From contig NZ_VCQU01000004.1 in the NCBI RefSeq assembly GCF_012932915.1, positions 124,001 to 188,000 of the forward strand: a stretch of 64,000 bases of DNA. The letters are read 5' to 3'. The notes beneath the pieces are model-generated. The model was not told the DNA's origin and ran no database searches. It saw only the letters and a list, made by a program, of their open reading frames with translations. The first letter of the stretch is position 1. Each line of letters opens with the position of its first letter. The translations under genes and the position numbers were made by a program. Shown piece by piece: positions 52,915 through 62,988 of this stretch. The stretch comes from Antrihabitans stalactiti (GTDB taxonomy: Bacteria > Actinomycetota > Actinomycetes > Mycobacteriales > Mycobacteriaceae).

Positions 52915-54081
52915 ATGGATTCACAAACAGTGTCGCTGGTCCGGACCACCTTCAAGGCGGTTGCGGCGGTCGACGACGGCCCCGAACGCTTGACCAGGTC
53001 CTTTTACTCGATACTCTTCACCGACTACCCCGAGGCTCGGGATTTCTTCCCAGCCGCGATGGAGACGCAGCGCGACCGACTGGTCCGCGCGCTCGCCTAC
53101 GTCGTCGATCGACTCGAGGACGCCGACACGCTGCTGCCCTATCTGGCTCAACTGGGTCGCGATCACCGCAAGTACGGCACCCAGGACGCCCACTACACCG
53201 CCGTTGGTAACAGTCTGATCAAGGCTCTCCGAAATTTCGCCGGCGCGGAAATGTGGACAGACGACGTCGATCGTGCATGGAACGTTGCGCTGGGCGTCGT
53301 CGCCTCGGCAATGACCGGTGCGGCTAATGCCGACACTGCGCCGGCAGTGTGGGGCGGCACCGTGATCGAGACCAAGCAGGTGCTCCGCAACCTTGCAGTT
53401 ATCAAGCTGAAACTCAACGAGCCCATGCCCTACACACCCGGTCAGTACATGAGCGTGCAGATCCCGTCCCGGCCGCGCATGTGGCGCTACATGTCGCCGG
53501 CGACCCCGGCCAGCGACGACCTCACCGTCGAATTCCACGTCCGCGGCGTCACTGGCGGCTGGGTCAGCCCCTCGATGGTCAGCCACACTCAGGTGGGCGA
53601 GGAATGGCTGCTCGGCGCGCCCCTCGGATCACTGGGCGTGCCAGCCAATCCCGCCCGGGACATGCTCCTGATCGGCTGCGGTACCGGAATCGCCCCGCTG
53701 CGCGCCCAGGTGCTTGCAATGGCCGAGTGGACGACGAGCCGCCGGGTCCATATGTTCGTCGGTGGCCACCATCCGTGCGATCTCTACGACCTCGGCATGC
53801 TGTGGGACCTCTCGATGCAGAACCCGTGGCTGACGGTCACCGCCGTTACCGAGAACACCCACAATCCCTGGTGGCACGTCGCGGAGGATTACGAAGCAGT
53901 CAGTCCAGGCATGGGCACGTTGATGACCGGCCAGATCGGCCGAGTCGTCGCAAGCCTCGGCGACTGGGCCGACCGAGATATCCAGATCGCAGGCGCACCA
54001 TCGATGATTCAGACCACGAAGTTCCGGCTGATGGCCGGCGGCACGCCCGTCGAGAACATTCGCCACGACCCGCTGTACTGA
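52915..54081 (+). CDS. Flavohaemoglobin-like protein (type II-like)
   Basis: The 388-aa protein joins a globin domain (residues 1-135; proximal His in LGRDHRKYGT, B-helix Tyr in FYSILF) to a ferredoxin-reductase-like FAD/NAD module (GQYMSVQIPS, NAD loop GCGTGIAPLRA). The FAD-binding RxYS of Hmp reads RYMS, shifted and altered, a property of type II flavohaemoglobins such as the mycobacterial one, which oxidise D-lactate rather than use NADH. Length agrees. It may detoxify NO or handle lipid/lactate oxidation; context does not settle it. Confidence 0.85.
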   Translation: MDSQTVSLVRTTFKAVAAVDDGPERLTRSFYSILFTDYPEARDFFPAAMETQRDRLVRALAYVVDRLEDADTLLPYLAQLGRDHRKYGTQDAHYTAVGNSLIKALRNFAGAEMWTDDVDRAWNVALGVVASAMTGAANADTAPAVWGGTVIETKQVLRNLAVIKLKLNEPMPYTPGQYMSVQIPSRPRMWRYMSPATPASDDLTVEFHVRGVTGGWVSPSMVSHTQVGEEWLLGAPLGSLGVPANPARDMLLIGCGTGIAPLRAQVLAMAEWTTSRRVHMFVGGHHPCDLYDLGMLWDLSMQNPWLTVTAVTENTHNPWWHVAEDYEAVSPGMGTLMTGQIGRVVASLGDWADRDIQIAGAPSMIQTTKFRLMAGGTPVENIRHDPLY

Positions 54082-54082
54082 C

Positions 54083-55327
54083 CTAGTCGAAGGTCACCAC
54101 GTTCTGGTCCATGATCAGCTGGTCCGTGTGCTTGGTCGTGGGCCGATTCGGTAAGAGCACCAACGGAATTCCTGTCCCCTCGGCGGCGTCGAAGTCCGCG
54201 GTACTCGCGACCTGCCCGGTGACCGAGAAGCTTGCGTTCAGATAGGGCAAGCCCTGGGCGGCCAACGGCGACGGACCGTTCATGACGTGGAAATGCAGAT
54301 GCGGCGCAACGGAATTGCCGGTATTGCCGACGAGACCGAGTATGTCGCCCTTCTTCACCTTGTCGCCGAGCTTCGGCTTCACGCTGCCAGGCTGCATGTG
54401 GGCGTAGTTGATGAAGAAGCCGTCGCCGATATCGAGGACGACGAAGTTGCCGTCTGCCTCGTCGATCCCGATTCCCGCGGGGAAAGTACCCGGCGTCTGC
54501 TCGGGGAGATCGTTGCGAGTTCCAACCACAGTGCCATCGGCCGAGGCGAGAACATTCTTGCCGAAGATGAAGTAGCTCTTGGGGTCAGTGGGGTTTCCGA
54601 CGTAGATCCGATTCTGTTCGTCGGCCTGCTCGTAATCGATTGCATACCGCTGAGCCACGAAGGTCTGCCCGTTCACCGGCAAGATCGCGCGCGTGTGCCT
54701 GCTCGCATCACAGCATCCGTCGGCCGCGATGTAGCGCTCGCCCGCTAGCGGGGCGGCGAGCACCGGCAGCGTCCGCTTGTCCACCGTGGTCGCGCCGAGC
54801 CGCTCGGTAACCGAGTTCTTGCCGGGAGGTGCTGCTTCGGCAGTCACGGCGACCTCATGGACCAGCTTCTCCGGCACCGTCGCCGACTTGTCCAGCGTCA
54901 CGTGCAAGAAAATCGTGGCCGATTGACCGGCGTCGAGATGGTCCGTGCTGTCGCGTTCGCCTGCGGGCTGTACTCGCTGATGCAGTCGAGCGGCATCGAG
55001 GTCGTCGATTGTTTTCCCCGATGCGGCGTCGAGAACCTTCAGTCCGTCGATTGTCACCTTCCCGCTGGTGAAGTTGGTGACCGAGAGCTCGTAGACGAGG
55101 TGGTTCTTGCCGTCGGACCCTTCGAACGGCACCGGCGGGAACGTCACAGAGCCGATAAGCGGTGTCAGGGCATCTTTCCCGTCGACGGTTGCCGCCGAAC
55201 TGCTTGTTGTCGAGGTACTCGCCTCGTCGTCGTCGCTACCCGAACATCCGGCGGCGACAAGACATCCCACCGCCGCGAGTGCTGCCAATATGGTCGGAAG
55301 TGGGCGCCTGCGATATGTATTCGACAT
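54083..55327 (-). CDS. M23-like lipoprotein (LytM-type, first metal His missing)
   Basis: The 414-aa product starts MSNTYRRRPLPTILAALAAV with lipobox VAAGCSG, a Ser/Thr linker, a beta-sandwich domain and a C-terminal M23 domain. The end motif is PHLHFHVMNG (HxH), and GDILGLVGNTGNSVAPH is standard, but the first zinc motif HxGxD reads QRYAIDYE, with Arg in place of His. This variant is found in a branch of M23 proteins and questions peptidase activity; it may be an activator or have an alternative ligand. It is convergent with the flavohaemoglobin gene (1-nt gap). Confidence 0.85.
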   Translation of the reverse strand: MSNTYRRRPLPTILAALAAVGCLVAAGCSGSDDDEASTSTTSSSAATVDGKDALTPLIGSVTFPPVPFEGSDGKNHLVYELSVTNFTSGKVTIDGLKVLDAASGKTIDDLDAARLHQRVQPAGERDSTDHLDAGQSATIFLHVTLDKSATVPEKLVHEVAVTAEAAPPGKNSVTERLGATTVDKRTLPVLAAPLAGERYIAADGCCDASRHTRAILPVNGQTFVAQRYAIDYEQADEQNRIYVGNPTDPKSYFIFGKNVLASADGTVVGTRNDLPEQTPGTFPAGIGIDEADGNFVVLDIGDGFFINYAHMQPGSVKPKLGDKVKKGDILGLVGNTGNSVAPHLHFHVMNGPSPLAAQGLPYLNASFSVTGQVASTADFDAAEGTGIPLVLLPNRPTTKHTDQLIMDQNVVTFD

Positions 55328-55500
55328 GCCCAATTGTCACCCCTGCACGCCCGCGCCGGACCGAAACGTGCAACTTTCGACTACCGGACTCCAGGTCGAG
55401 AGTTGTTGCCCTACTACGGCTTCAACAGGTGGTTGCGATTCGACGGCGACCGGTATTCACTGATGGTTTACGAGACATTCCTACTCGATCGAGGTGGAAA

Positions 55501-55683
55501 ATGGCGCGCACCGAGTACCCGGCCAAAACTCCGATAATCGGAATGTTCATGGTGTTCGCTGCAATGGGGATCGTCGCGGTCACCGCATATCAGCACGCGG
55601 GATGGCTGTCGATCATCGGCTACGGCATCGCCGCGGTGATTGCGATTTTCGGCTTCACCTTCACGTTCCGAGATCTCTCCTAA
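55501..55683 (+). CDS. 60-aa membrane protein of unknown function
   Basis: ATG 55501 follows GGTGGA and opens MARTEYPAKTPIIGMFMVFA, with two hydrophobic helices (about residues 12-29 and 35-53) and a short FTFRDLS end. No family recognised. It lies between the divergent M23-like lipoprotein and the APC permease (39-nt gap) and may be co-transcribed with the permease. Confidence 0.65.
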   Translation: MARTEYPAKTPIIGMFMVFAAMGIVAVTAYQHAGWLSIIGYGIAAVIAIFGFTFTFRDLS

Positions 55684-55722
55684 ACTCTTCCACTCGCCCC
55701 CGCCGACTACTACGGTCGCGTC

Positions 55723-57204
55723 ATGGCTGCTCCTGAGAAGACGGGATACGACAATTCAGCGCTCTCGCACGAGGACGAGGGTTACCACAAAGGTCTGAAA
55801 CCGCGGCAATTGCAGATGATCGCGATCGGCGGCGCGATCGGTACCGGACTGTTCCTCGGTGCAGGCGGGCGTTTGGCCGACGCCGGTCCCGGACTGTTCC
55901 TCGTCTATGCGTTCTGCGGCATCTTCGTTTTCCTCATCCTGCGGGCGCTCGGCGAACTCGTCCTCCACCGACCGTCGTCGGGTTCGTTCGTTTCCTATGC
56001 GCGCGAATTCCTCGGCGAGAAGGCAGCATTCGTCGCCGGGTGGATGTACTTCCTGAACTGGGCGATGACGGCGATCGTCGACACGACGGCCATCGCAACG
56101 TACATGCATTTCTGGGGCGCGTTCCAACCCATTCCGCAATGGGTGATCGCGCTGATCGCGTTGGTCATCGTCCTCAGCATGAACTTGATTTCGGTAAAGC
56201 TGTTCGGCGAGTTGGAATTCTGGGCCGCACTGGTGAAAGTCGTTGCGCTGCTGACCTTTTTGGTTGCGGGCACTATCTTCCTCGGCGGCCGCTACAAGAT
56301 CGAGGATCAATCGACCGGCTTCAGCGTTATCGGTAATGCAGGCGGCCTGTTTCCGACCGGGCTGTTTCCGCTGGTGATCGTCACATCTGGCGTCGTATTC
56401 GCCTATGCCGCAGTCGAACTGGTGGGCACAGCGGCGGGCGAGACGGCGAATCCGGAAAAGATCATGCCCCGCGCCATCAACTCGGTGATTGCGCGTATCG
56501 CAGTGTTCTACGTCGGATCGCTGGTGCTGCTCGCGTTGCTACTCCCCTACACCGCATACAAGGCCGGCGAGAGCCCGTTCGTCACGTTCTTCTCGAAGAT
56601 CGGCGTCGACGGCGCAGGCTCGATCATGAATCTCGTCGTCGTCACGGCGGCGCTGTCCAGCCTCAACGCAGGCCTGTACTCGACGGGTCGCATCCTCCGG
56701 TCGATGGCGATGAACGGGAGCGCGCCCAAGTTCACCGGCAGGATGTCGAGCAACGGTGTCCCCTACGGCGGCATCCTGCTGACCGGGCTTATCACGCTGT
56801 TCGGCGTCGGGCTCAACGCATGGGTGCCAGGCGAAGCCTTCGAGATCGTGCTCAACATGGCCGCGTTGGGCATCATCGCGTCGTGGGGAACGATCGTGAT
56901 CTGTCAGATCCAGCTTTATCGCTGGTCACAGAAGGGAATTCTGGACCGGCCGAAGTTCCGCTTGTGGGGGTCGCCCTACACCGGATACGCGACGCTGGCG
57001 TTTCTGTTCGCCGTCCTGGTACTGATGGCGTTCGACCATCCGATCGGCACCTGGACCGTTGCGACCTTGGTCGTCATCATCCCGGCGCTGATCGGCGGCT
57101 GGTTCCTGGTGCGCGCCAGAGTGCTGACGGTCGCGCAGGAGCGGATCGGCTACACCGGTGAATTCCCGCTCGTCGCGAACCGCCCGCCGCCCGACGATCA
57201 GTAG
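55723..57204 (+). CDS. Amino-acid permease (APC superfamily, AAT type)
   Basis: The 493-aa protein has the AAT-family consensus [20 protein letters not shown] in TM1, [20 protein letters not shown] and [20 protein letters not shown], twelve TM helices in all. It resembles GABA/asparagine/lysine permeases of CycA-AnsP type. The charged N-terminus ([15 protein letters not shown]) is typical. The last 7 nt overlap the convergent transglycosylase gene. Substrate within amino acids not determined. Confidence 0.9.
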   Translation: MAAPEKTGYDNSALSHEDEGYHKGLKPRQLQMIAIGGAIGTGLFLGAGGRLADAGPGLFLVYAFCGIFVFLILRALGELVLHRPSSGSFVSYAREFLGEKAAFVAGWMYFLNWAMTAIVDTTAIATYMHFWGAFQPIPQWVIALIALVIVLSMNLISVKLFGELEFWAALVKVVALLTFLVAGTIFLGGRYKIEDQSTGFSVIGNAGGLFPTGLFPLVIVTSGVVFAYAAVELVGTAAGETANPEKIMPRAINSVIARIAVFYVGSLVLLALLLPYTAYKAGESPFVTFFSKIGVDGAGSIMNLVVVTAALSSLNAGLYSTGRILRSMAMNGSAPKFTGRMSSNGVPYGGILLTGLITLFGVGLNAWVPGEAFEIVLNMAALGIIASWGTIVICQIQLYRWSQKGILDRPKFRLWGSPYTGYATLAFLFAVLVLMAFDHPIGTWTVATLVVIIPALIGGWFLVRARVLTVAQERIGYTGEFPLVANRPPPDDQ

Positions 57205-57758
57205 GACGAGTTGACGTTGTCCATCGAGCCGTACCGGTGGGCGGCGTAGTTGCAGGCCGCTGCGATGTTGGCGACCGGGTCGTAGATGTCGAACGACGTG
57301 CCCTCGACGTGGTAGGCAGCAAAAGTCGGGTCGATGACCTGCAGTAAACCCTTGGACGGGATGCCCGCCGCAGCGTTCGAGTCGTAGAGGTTGATGGCGC
57401 GCGGGTTGCCGGTCGACTCGCGCATGACGTTGCGCATGATGCCGTCGTAACTCGCCGGGATGTTGTGCGCATGGAGGATGTCCAGCGCCTGACGGATCCA
57501 GCCGTCCAGGTTGTCCGGGTACAGCGGCACAATCGGCGCAGGCAGGGGCGCGGGCTTGGCAATCGGCGCGGGCAGCGAATGCGCCACAAGCGCGATTTCA
57601 GGGCTCTGCACGGCAGGCGCAGCGTTCGATCCAGCGGCTCCGGTAGAGGCAATGGTGGCGAAGGCGGCAAGGACGAGCCCTGCAGTACCTGCGGTCCGGG
57701 CCACGGACGCAACCGGCGTTTCACGTTTGAACAAATGGGAAATAGAACGTTTGGACAT
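57198..57758 (-). CDS. Secreted lytic transglycosylase (SLT-like)
   Basis: The 186-aa protein has a long signal region ending near AGSNAAPA, a Pro/Ala linker ([19 protein letters not shown]) and an SLT-type domain with the catalytic Glu in [39 protein letters not shown] and [18 protein letters not shown]. It cleaves peptidoglycan glycan strands. It is transcribed alone with a leader region of possible length; the 3' end overlaps the permease by 7 nt. Confidence 0.88.
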   Translation of the reverse strand: MSKRSISHLFKRETPVASVARTAGTAGLVLAAFATIASTGAAGSNAAPAVQSPEIALVAHSLPAPIAKPAPLPAPIVPLYPDNLDGWIRQALDILHAHNIPASYDGIMRNVMRESTGNPRAINLYDSNAAAGIPSKGLLQVIDPTFAAYHVEGTSFDIYDPVANIAAACNYAAHRYGSMDNVNSSY

Positions 57759-58288
57759 GATTTTGTCGATTCCTAACCGGGTTTCGGCCGAAATCGGCCG
57801 TCAACAGGCAGCGGCGCACCCCACGGCGAGCGCATTAGGCACTCGGCGATGCGACCTGTTAGTTATTTGACAGTGAGCAACAGGGTCGTTCGCCCTGTCG
57901 GCATGACACAACTCGCGCAACCCACCGGTTCAGCGACCGGCTCGTAGTTCGTCTTCAGCGACTACGTCGCGTTGACTGCGCCGGCAACTCCGGCGAGCCC
58001 GAGCGATGTCGATGCGGGGTAAGTCCGCATGGATATCAACTCTCCTCGATACTTGCCCGACGTTTGCCTCGTCGAATCCGGTAACAGACTGATTGCGCAA
58101 CATGAACATAGGGTGAACGAAAGGTGAATGAATAGGTTGTTTTCACATTCTGCGACCATCGAGGGCAGAGAGAAACCGTGCTTCACCTGCAATTTCTTCC
58201 ACACAAACCGAGTGACCCATCCCACATAAAAAACTAAGCTGCATAGTTTCAAACTCGGTCATTTACGTGATTTCGGGTCTGTTTCGCG
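57759..58288. other. 530-nt intergenic region, AT-rich middle
   Basis: This gap separates the transglycosylase (upstream side) and the FAD monooxygenase (downstream side), both on the minus strand, so it must hold the transglycosylase promoter. It contains GC-rich short hairpins such as TTTCGGCCGAAA (57782-57793, within TTTCGGCCGAAATCGGCC) and CACCGGTT/GACCGGCT near 57920-57945. A 96-codon minus-strand frame exists, but its composition is not gene-like. No recognisable riboswitch. Confidence 0.5.
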
Positions 58289-59491
58289 TCAGAACGAGCG
58301 GCCCGACCGCGGCCCGGAGTCCGGCACCCCTGCGTAGTCGGGCAGCTCGACGCCGTTGACCGCGCGGTCGATCAGGTCCATGTCCCATTCTTCGGGCGCT
58401 GCGCTCGGATCCGCCTCCGGATCAGGGGCGGCCAGGCTGTGCACGTGCAGCCTGCCGATCTCCTGGTTTGCCTCGACGAACGAGCGCATCCGCTTCTCGT
58501 AGCCCGCGAACCCCGCCTCAGGTTCCCAGCCGGCGGCGGCAAGCTCGCCGGCCAGCAGGTAGGCGCCGACCAAGGCCAGCCCGGTACCCCCACCCGACAT
58601 CGGGGACGAGCTGAAAGCCGCGTCACCGAGCAGCCCCACCCGTCCGCTCGACCAGCGGTCCATCACCACCTGGGCGACCTGGTCGAGATAGAAGTCCGGG
58701 GTGTCGTCCACGTGCGCGAGGATCCGCGGAGTCAACCAGCCGAAGCCGTCCATGCGCTCCCGCAACAAACGCTTTTGGGCCGCCACGTCTCGGTAGTCGA
58801 CCTCGAAGTCGGCTGCAGTGAACGACAGCATGGCCATCGCCCTACTGGAATCCGGCAGGGGCCGCAGGCCCGCAGAGCGCCCGGCGTCCTGATAGTCGAT
58901 CAACCAGCGATCGATCCCGAACTCGTTGGGCACGCTGTAGAAGGCCAGGACGAGCCCGAGATGGCGGATGAACTGCTCGCGCGGCCCGAAGACCATCGTT
59001 CGCAGCGCCGAGTGCAGGCCGTCCGCCCCCACCACCAGGTCGAAGCGCCGACGGACGCCCCCAGCGAAGACCACGTCGACGCCGTCCGCGTCCTGGGTGA
59101 CCTCGGCGATCCGGTCACCGAAGATGTACTCGACGTCGTCTTTGGTGTCGTCGTAGAGCACCCGGGACATGTCACCGCGCAGGATCTCGATCTCCGAGAT
59201 GTACCCGTCGCCGCCGTGATCGTCTGCGCGAAAGGTCTCCAGCACTTTCCCGTCCACGTCGACGGTGTACGCGCCAGCGGTGTCGGTGCACGCCGCGCGT
59301 ATCGGCGCGTCCAGCCCCATCCGCCGGATCGCCTCCTTGGCCACCCCTCGTGCATCCACCGCCTGTCCACCGGGCCGCAATTCTGGGGCTCGTTCCACGA
59401 CGGTCACCTCGGCACCCCGCCTGGACAGCCAGTGAGCCAGCGCCGGCCCTGCGATGCTCGCCCCTGCGACCAACACCCTTGTTCCGGTCAC
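58289..59491 (-). CDS. FAD-dependent monooxygenase (PHBH/UbiH-like)
   Basis: The 400-aa flavoprotein has the N-terminal GASIAGPALAHWLSRRGAEV dinucleotide motif (GxSxxG variant of GxGxxG), the central VVGADGLHSALR (DG motif) and the second FAD motif RVGLLGDAAFSSSPMSGGGT (GD motif). It matches tetracycline-hydroxylase/aromatic hydroxylase relatives in actinobacteria. It stands alone beside the initiator tRNA, a spot where accessory genes can insert; I saw no flanking repeats. Substrate unknown. Confidence 0.9.
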   Translation of the reverse strand: MTGTRVLVAGASIAGPALAHWLSRRGAEVTVVERAPELRPGGQAVDARGVAKEAIRRMGLDAPIRAACTDTAGAYTVDVDGKVLETFRADDHGGDGYISEIEILRGDMSRVLYDDTKDDVEYIFGDRIAEVTQDADGVDVVFAGGVRRRFDLVVGADGLHSALRTMVFGPREQFIRHLGLVLAFYSVPNEFGIDRWLIDYQDAGRSAGLRPLPDSSRAMAMLSFTAADFEVDYRDVAAQKRLLRERMDGFGWLTPRILAHVDDTPDFYLDQVAQVVMDRWSSGRVGLLGDAAFSSSPMSGGGTGLALVGAYLLAGELAAAGWEPEAGFAGYEKRMRSFVEANQEIGRLHVHSLAAPDPEADPSAAPEEWDMDLIDRAVNGVELPDYAGVPDSGPRSGRSF

Positions 59492-59619
59492 GATGCCCCC
59501 TGTTCACCCGTCCAGTTCACAGCCTCGATCGTACGATGCGTGCTGCGGCCTCGGCCGACGTAAAACGGACATCATTGCTGCGGATTGCCCTGGTGGAATC
59601 CGTTCACAACGGACATGAA

Positions 59620-59652
59620 AACGGCTCCGGAGACTTGGTCTCCGGAGCCGTT
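59620..59652 (-). terminator. Terminator of tRNA-fMet
   Basis: AACGGCTCCGGAGAC and GTCTCCGGAGCCGTT pair perfectly around TTG (15 bp), followed on the minus strand by a short T-run. It lies 8 nt past the tRNA 3' end. Confidence 0.85.
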
Positions 59653-59660
59653 ATACCTAG

Positions 59661-59734
59661 TAGCGGGGACAGGATTTGAACCTGCGACCTCTGGGTTATG
59701 AGCCCAGCGAGCTACCGAGCTGCTCCACCCCGCG
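59661..59734 (-). tRNA. Initiator tRNA-Met (anticodon CAT)
   Basis: The minus-strand sequence CGCGGGGTGGAGCAGCTCGG begins a tRNA with the initiator features: unpaired C1 opposite U72 (CCCCGCT end), three G-C pairs in the anticodon stem (GGG-CTCATAA-CCC) and the anticodon CAT. The discriminator is A, and the chromosome reads ACT, so CCA is not encoded. The sequence is close to mycobacterial metU. Confidence 0.93.
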
Positions 59735-60726
<992 letters not shown>

Positions 60727-60735
60727 TCTAGCTTT

Positions 60736-60778
60736 CGACGAAAGCCGCTGCCTCCCTTGGGAGGTGGCGGCTTCGTCG
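60736..60778. terminator. Bidirectional terminator between rpf and DUF305 gene
   Basis: CGACG-a-AAGCCGCtgCCTCCC pairs with GGGAGGtgGCGGCTT-CGTCG, a stem of about 20 bp with one bulge and two wobble pairs, placed 10 nt after rpf and 2 nt after the convergent DUF305 stop. Confidence 0.8.
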
Positions 60779-60780
60779 TG

Positions 60781-61386
60781 TCATGGGTAAGCGAGCGTCG
60801 CGGCGTTCCGGGCCACGAGCATCGTGGTCATCATGCCGATCTCGTTTCCTTGCGCTTGCACCATGTCGAGCGCGAACAGCCGGACCGGTTGCGTCGTCGA
60901 TTCGTTGAACGCCTTTTGCGCCATATCGACGCCACCCCGGTGGTGGCGGACCATCAACTGCAGGAAATCGATCTCCGCTTCGGACCCATGCAGAGTTCCC
61001 AACCGCGTGATCTCCTCGACGCTCGCCATCCCCGGCATCGCCGGGCCGCCACCGTGATTCATCTGATGCGGCGGCGAAAAGGGCTCCCCTACAAGGTTGA
61101 GCCAGCCGCGCATCGTCGCAATCTCAGCCGTCTGTGCAGCGATGATCTGGTCGGCCATGGACCGGATGTAGGGATCGACATCGGATGCGAGCGTGTGCGC
61201 GAGTAATACCGCCTGCTCGTGATGAACCGACATGTCCTGGGCGAACTCGATCTCGGTCGCCGTCAGCCGGACCCCACCTTCGTCGGTGTGGCGATGGAAT
61301 TGGATCCACATTCCCGCGCCCACACCGACCGCGACGAGCACAACGGCAATGCCGAACCGCCACAACCAGCTTCGCTCAGGACCCAA
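60781..61386 (-). CDS. DUF305 exported/membrane-anchored protein
   Basis: The 201-aa protein has an N-terminal TM anchor (WRFGIAVVLVAVGVGAGMWI) and a four-helix DUF305 domain with two repeats: FAQDMSVHHEQAVLLAHTLA and FLQLMVRHHRGGVDMAQKAF, each with HH and Met residues, and a Met/His-rich loop HQMNHGGGPAMPGMAS. DUF305 is ferritin-like and the HH/Met pattern suggests copper or other metal binding. It overlaps the LVIVD gene by 11 nt, TTG start. Confidence 0.88.
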   Translation of the reverse strand: MGPERSWLWRFGIAVVLVAVGVGAGMWIQFHRHTDEGGVRLTATEIEFAQDMSVHHEQAVLLAHTLASDVDPYIRSMADQIIAAQTAEIATMRGWLNLVGEPFSPPHQMNHGGGPAMPGMASVEEITRLGTLHGSEAEIDFLQLMVRHHRGGVDMAQKAFNESTTQPVRLFALDMVQAQGNEIGMMTTMLVARNAATLAYP

Positions 61387-62911
61387 TGTAGGAATCCTGA
61401 TTCGCCGGCGGTGAATACACGCTGTTGTCGAGTTGCAAGACCATGAAGCCGTTGTCGGCGCACGTCGTCCACAGTTGGTCGCCGTGCCACTCGGGTGGTG
61501 AGAGGCACCAATCGGAGGAGATGTCGCCGCCGAAGATCATGCCGGTTCTAGGTCCGACTGCCTGGGCGGGATCGACCTTTCCCTCGATGATCGACCGAGC
61601 GAGCGGCACGAAGTCGAAGAGCGGTACACCGACGATTGACGCGACCGCGTGCACCGAGTTCGTCAATTCGAGATTCCTGCCGGTCTGTGCAGGCGGGTTG
61701 TAGTAGGCGATCTCGCGGATGTTGTGCATGTCCCGCACGTCGAAGACCCGGATCCCCGATGCCAACCACGAACACGCCAGGGCCGTGGGATCGACCGGCC
61801 GATCGGCAGCGCAGTAGTGCGCATCGTAGGAGAACAACGATCCGCCGGCGGACGACCGAATGTTCGAATCGATGTTGTCGGGCAGATTTATCTCGAGCTT
61901 GATCTTCTCCACGACGGTCGCGTGCGCGTCGTCGCTGATGTCGAAGAGCTTGATCCCACCCGAACCTGCTTCGTCGGTCGTGAAAATGTACGGCTTGCCG
62001 TCGTAGGTCACGGGCACCGTGTGCTGATTGAAGAAGCCGTCGGCCCACAAGTACGTAGCAACTTGCGGCACAACGGGATACGGGTCACGACGCTGGATCG
62101 CGCTGATGTCGAGGATATTCATGCCGGCCTGTACCGACAGATACATCCGATTGCCGTCCGGGCTGATGCCGAAACCGTGCTCGGTCAGGGCCTGCAAACC
62201 CTGCCAAATGATGCGCGGATTGGCGGTGTCGGAGATGTCGATGGCCGTCAACGCGCCGGGGAACGTACTCGACGCCCAGTAGGTGTTGCCGTCCGGCGAG
62301 AATCCGCCTTCATGGGAGAAGAACCACAACGGCATGGTGAGGTCCGTGCCGGGGCCTCGATTGAGCAACCGCGGATGGGCGCAATCGGAGATGTCGTAGA
62401 TCGAGAAGTACGCCGTGCCGGTCGTCGCGGGAGTCGCTGTCGCAGCGAGCAGTTTGCGGGCCTTGTTGACCTTCAAGCTTTCCCACGTGCCGCCGAGCAT
62501 CGCGGGCTCGTTCAGCGAGGCCGTGCGTACGGGGTTGGCCGGGTCGGACACGTCGAGCACCGACACTCCCGGGGCAGGTGAATTCAGCAGATTGCCCGGG
62601 AAGAACGTGCTCGTGTACGAGCAGTGCTCGTAGGTGACCGAGAGAATGCCGCCGCCGCGATCCTGGAACGCGCCGACCCTCGTCATGTTGCAGCGATAGC
62701 CCTGGGTACTGCGGCCGTTGTTGCGGTCCTCGGTTGGGACATCGCCCTGCAGACCGGTTTCAGGCAGCGACCCTGGTCCGCATGCTGCGCGTGGGACCGC
62801 CACATTCCCGATGTCGGGCAGCCAGAAGGTCTCGCCCACCGCCGTCGGTGAGACCCCGACAGCGAGCGAGACCGCAAGCGCAACTGCGACCAGAAGATTC
62901 CAACGAGACAT
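61376..62911 (-). CDS. Secreted LVIVD-repeat (beta-propeller) protein
   Basis: The 511-aa protein starts MSRWNLLVAVALAVSLAVGV, a signal peptide, and contains repeated blades of the LVIVD type: GVSVLDVSDPANPVRTASL, AYFSIYDISDCAHPRLLN, ALTAIDISDTANPRIIW, MNILDISAI, IKLFDISDDAHATVVEKI and IRVFDVRDMHNIREIA. Many Cys (at least eight) suggest disulfides. The function of this family is unknown. It is the first gene of a two-gene operon with DUF305; the pairing recurs in actinobacteria as far as I recall. Confidence 0.85.
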   Translation of the reverse strand: MSRWNLLVAVALAVSLAVGVSPTAVGETFWLPDIGNVAVPRAACGPGSLPETGLQGDVPTEDRNNGRSTQGYRCNMTRVGAFQDRGGGILSVTYEHCSYTSTFFPGNLLNSPAPGVSVLDVSDPANPVRTASLNEPAMLGGTWESLKVNKARKLLAATATPATTGTAYFSIYDISDCAHPRLLNRGPGTDLTMPLWFFSHEGGFSPDGNTYWASSTFPGALTAIDISDTANPRIIWQGLQALTEHGFGISPDGNRMYLSVQAGMNILDISAIQRRDPYPVVPQVATYLWADGFFNQHTVPVTYDGKPYIFTTDEAGSGGIKLFDISDDAHATVVEKIKLEINLPDNIDSNIRSSAGGSLFSYDAHYCAADRPVDPTALACSWLASGIRVFDVRDMHNIREIAYYNPPAQTGRNLELTNSVHAVASIVGVPLFDFVPLARSIIEGKVDPAQAVGPRTGMIFGGDISSDWCLSPPEWHGDQLWTTCADNGFMVLQLDNSVYSPPANQDSYIGS

Positions 62912-62988
62912 CCGACCTCCACGACCTTGTGGAACGGCCTGAGCCAGACCCCGCTCAGACTAACAACAGCTCTGGCGGGGCCGGCGCG

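Noticed and set aside
57759-57960. c-di-AMP riboswitch in the leader of the lytic transglycosylase
   Set aside because: Some CGCTGAACC-type words occur on the minus strand, but the order and the conserved GGGGAACC-type elements do not match the ydaO consensus.
57962-58252. 96-codon minus-strand frame upstream of the transglycosylase
   Set aside because: AT-rich, Cys/Phe-rich composition unlike neighbouring genes, no ribosome site, no domain; more likely intergenic.
58439-59563. 374-codon frame antisense to the FAD monooxygenase
   Set aside because: Codon-bias shadow; no motif, while the minus-strand protein has complete FAD motifs.
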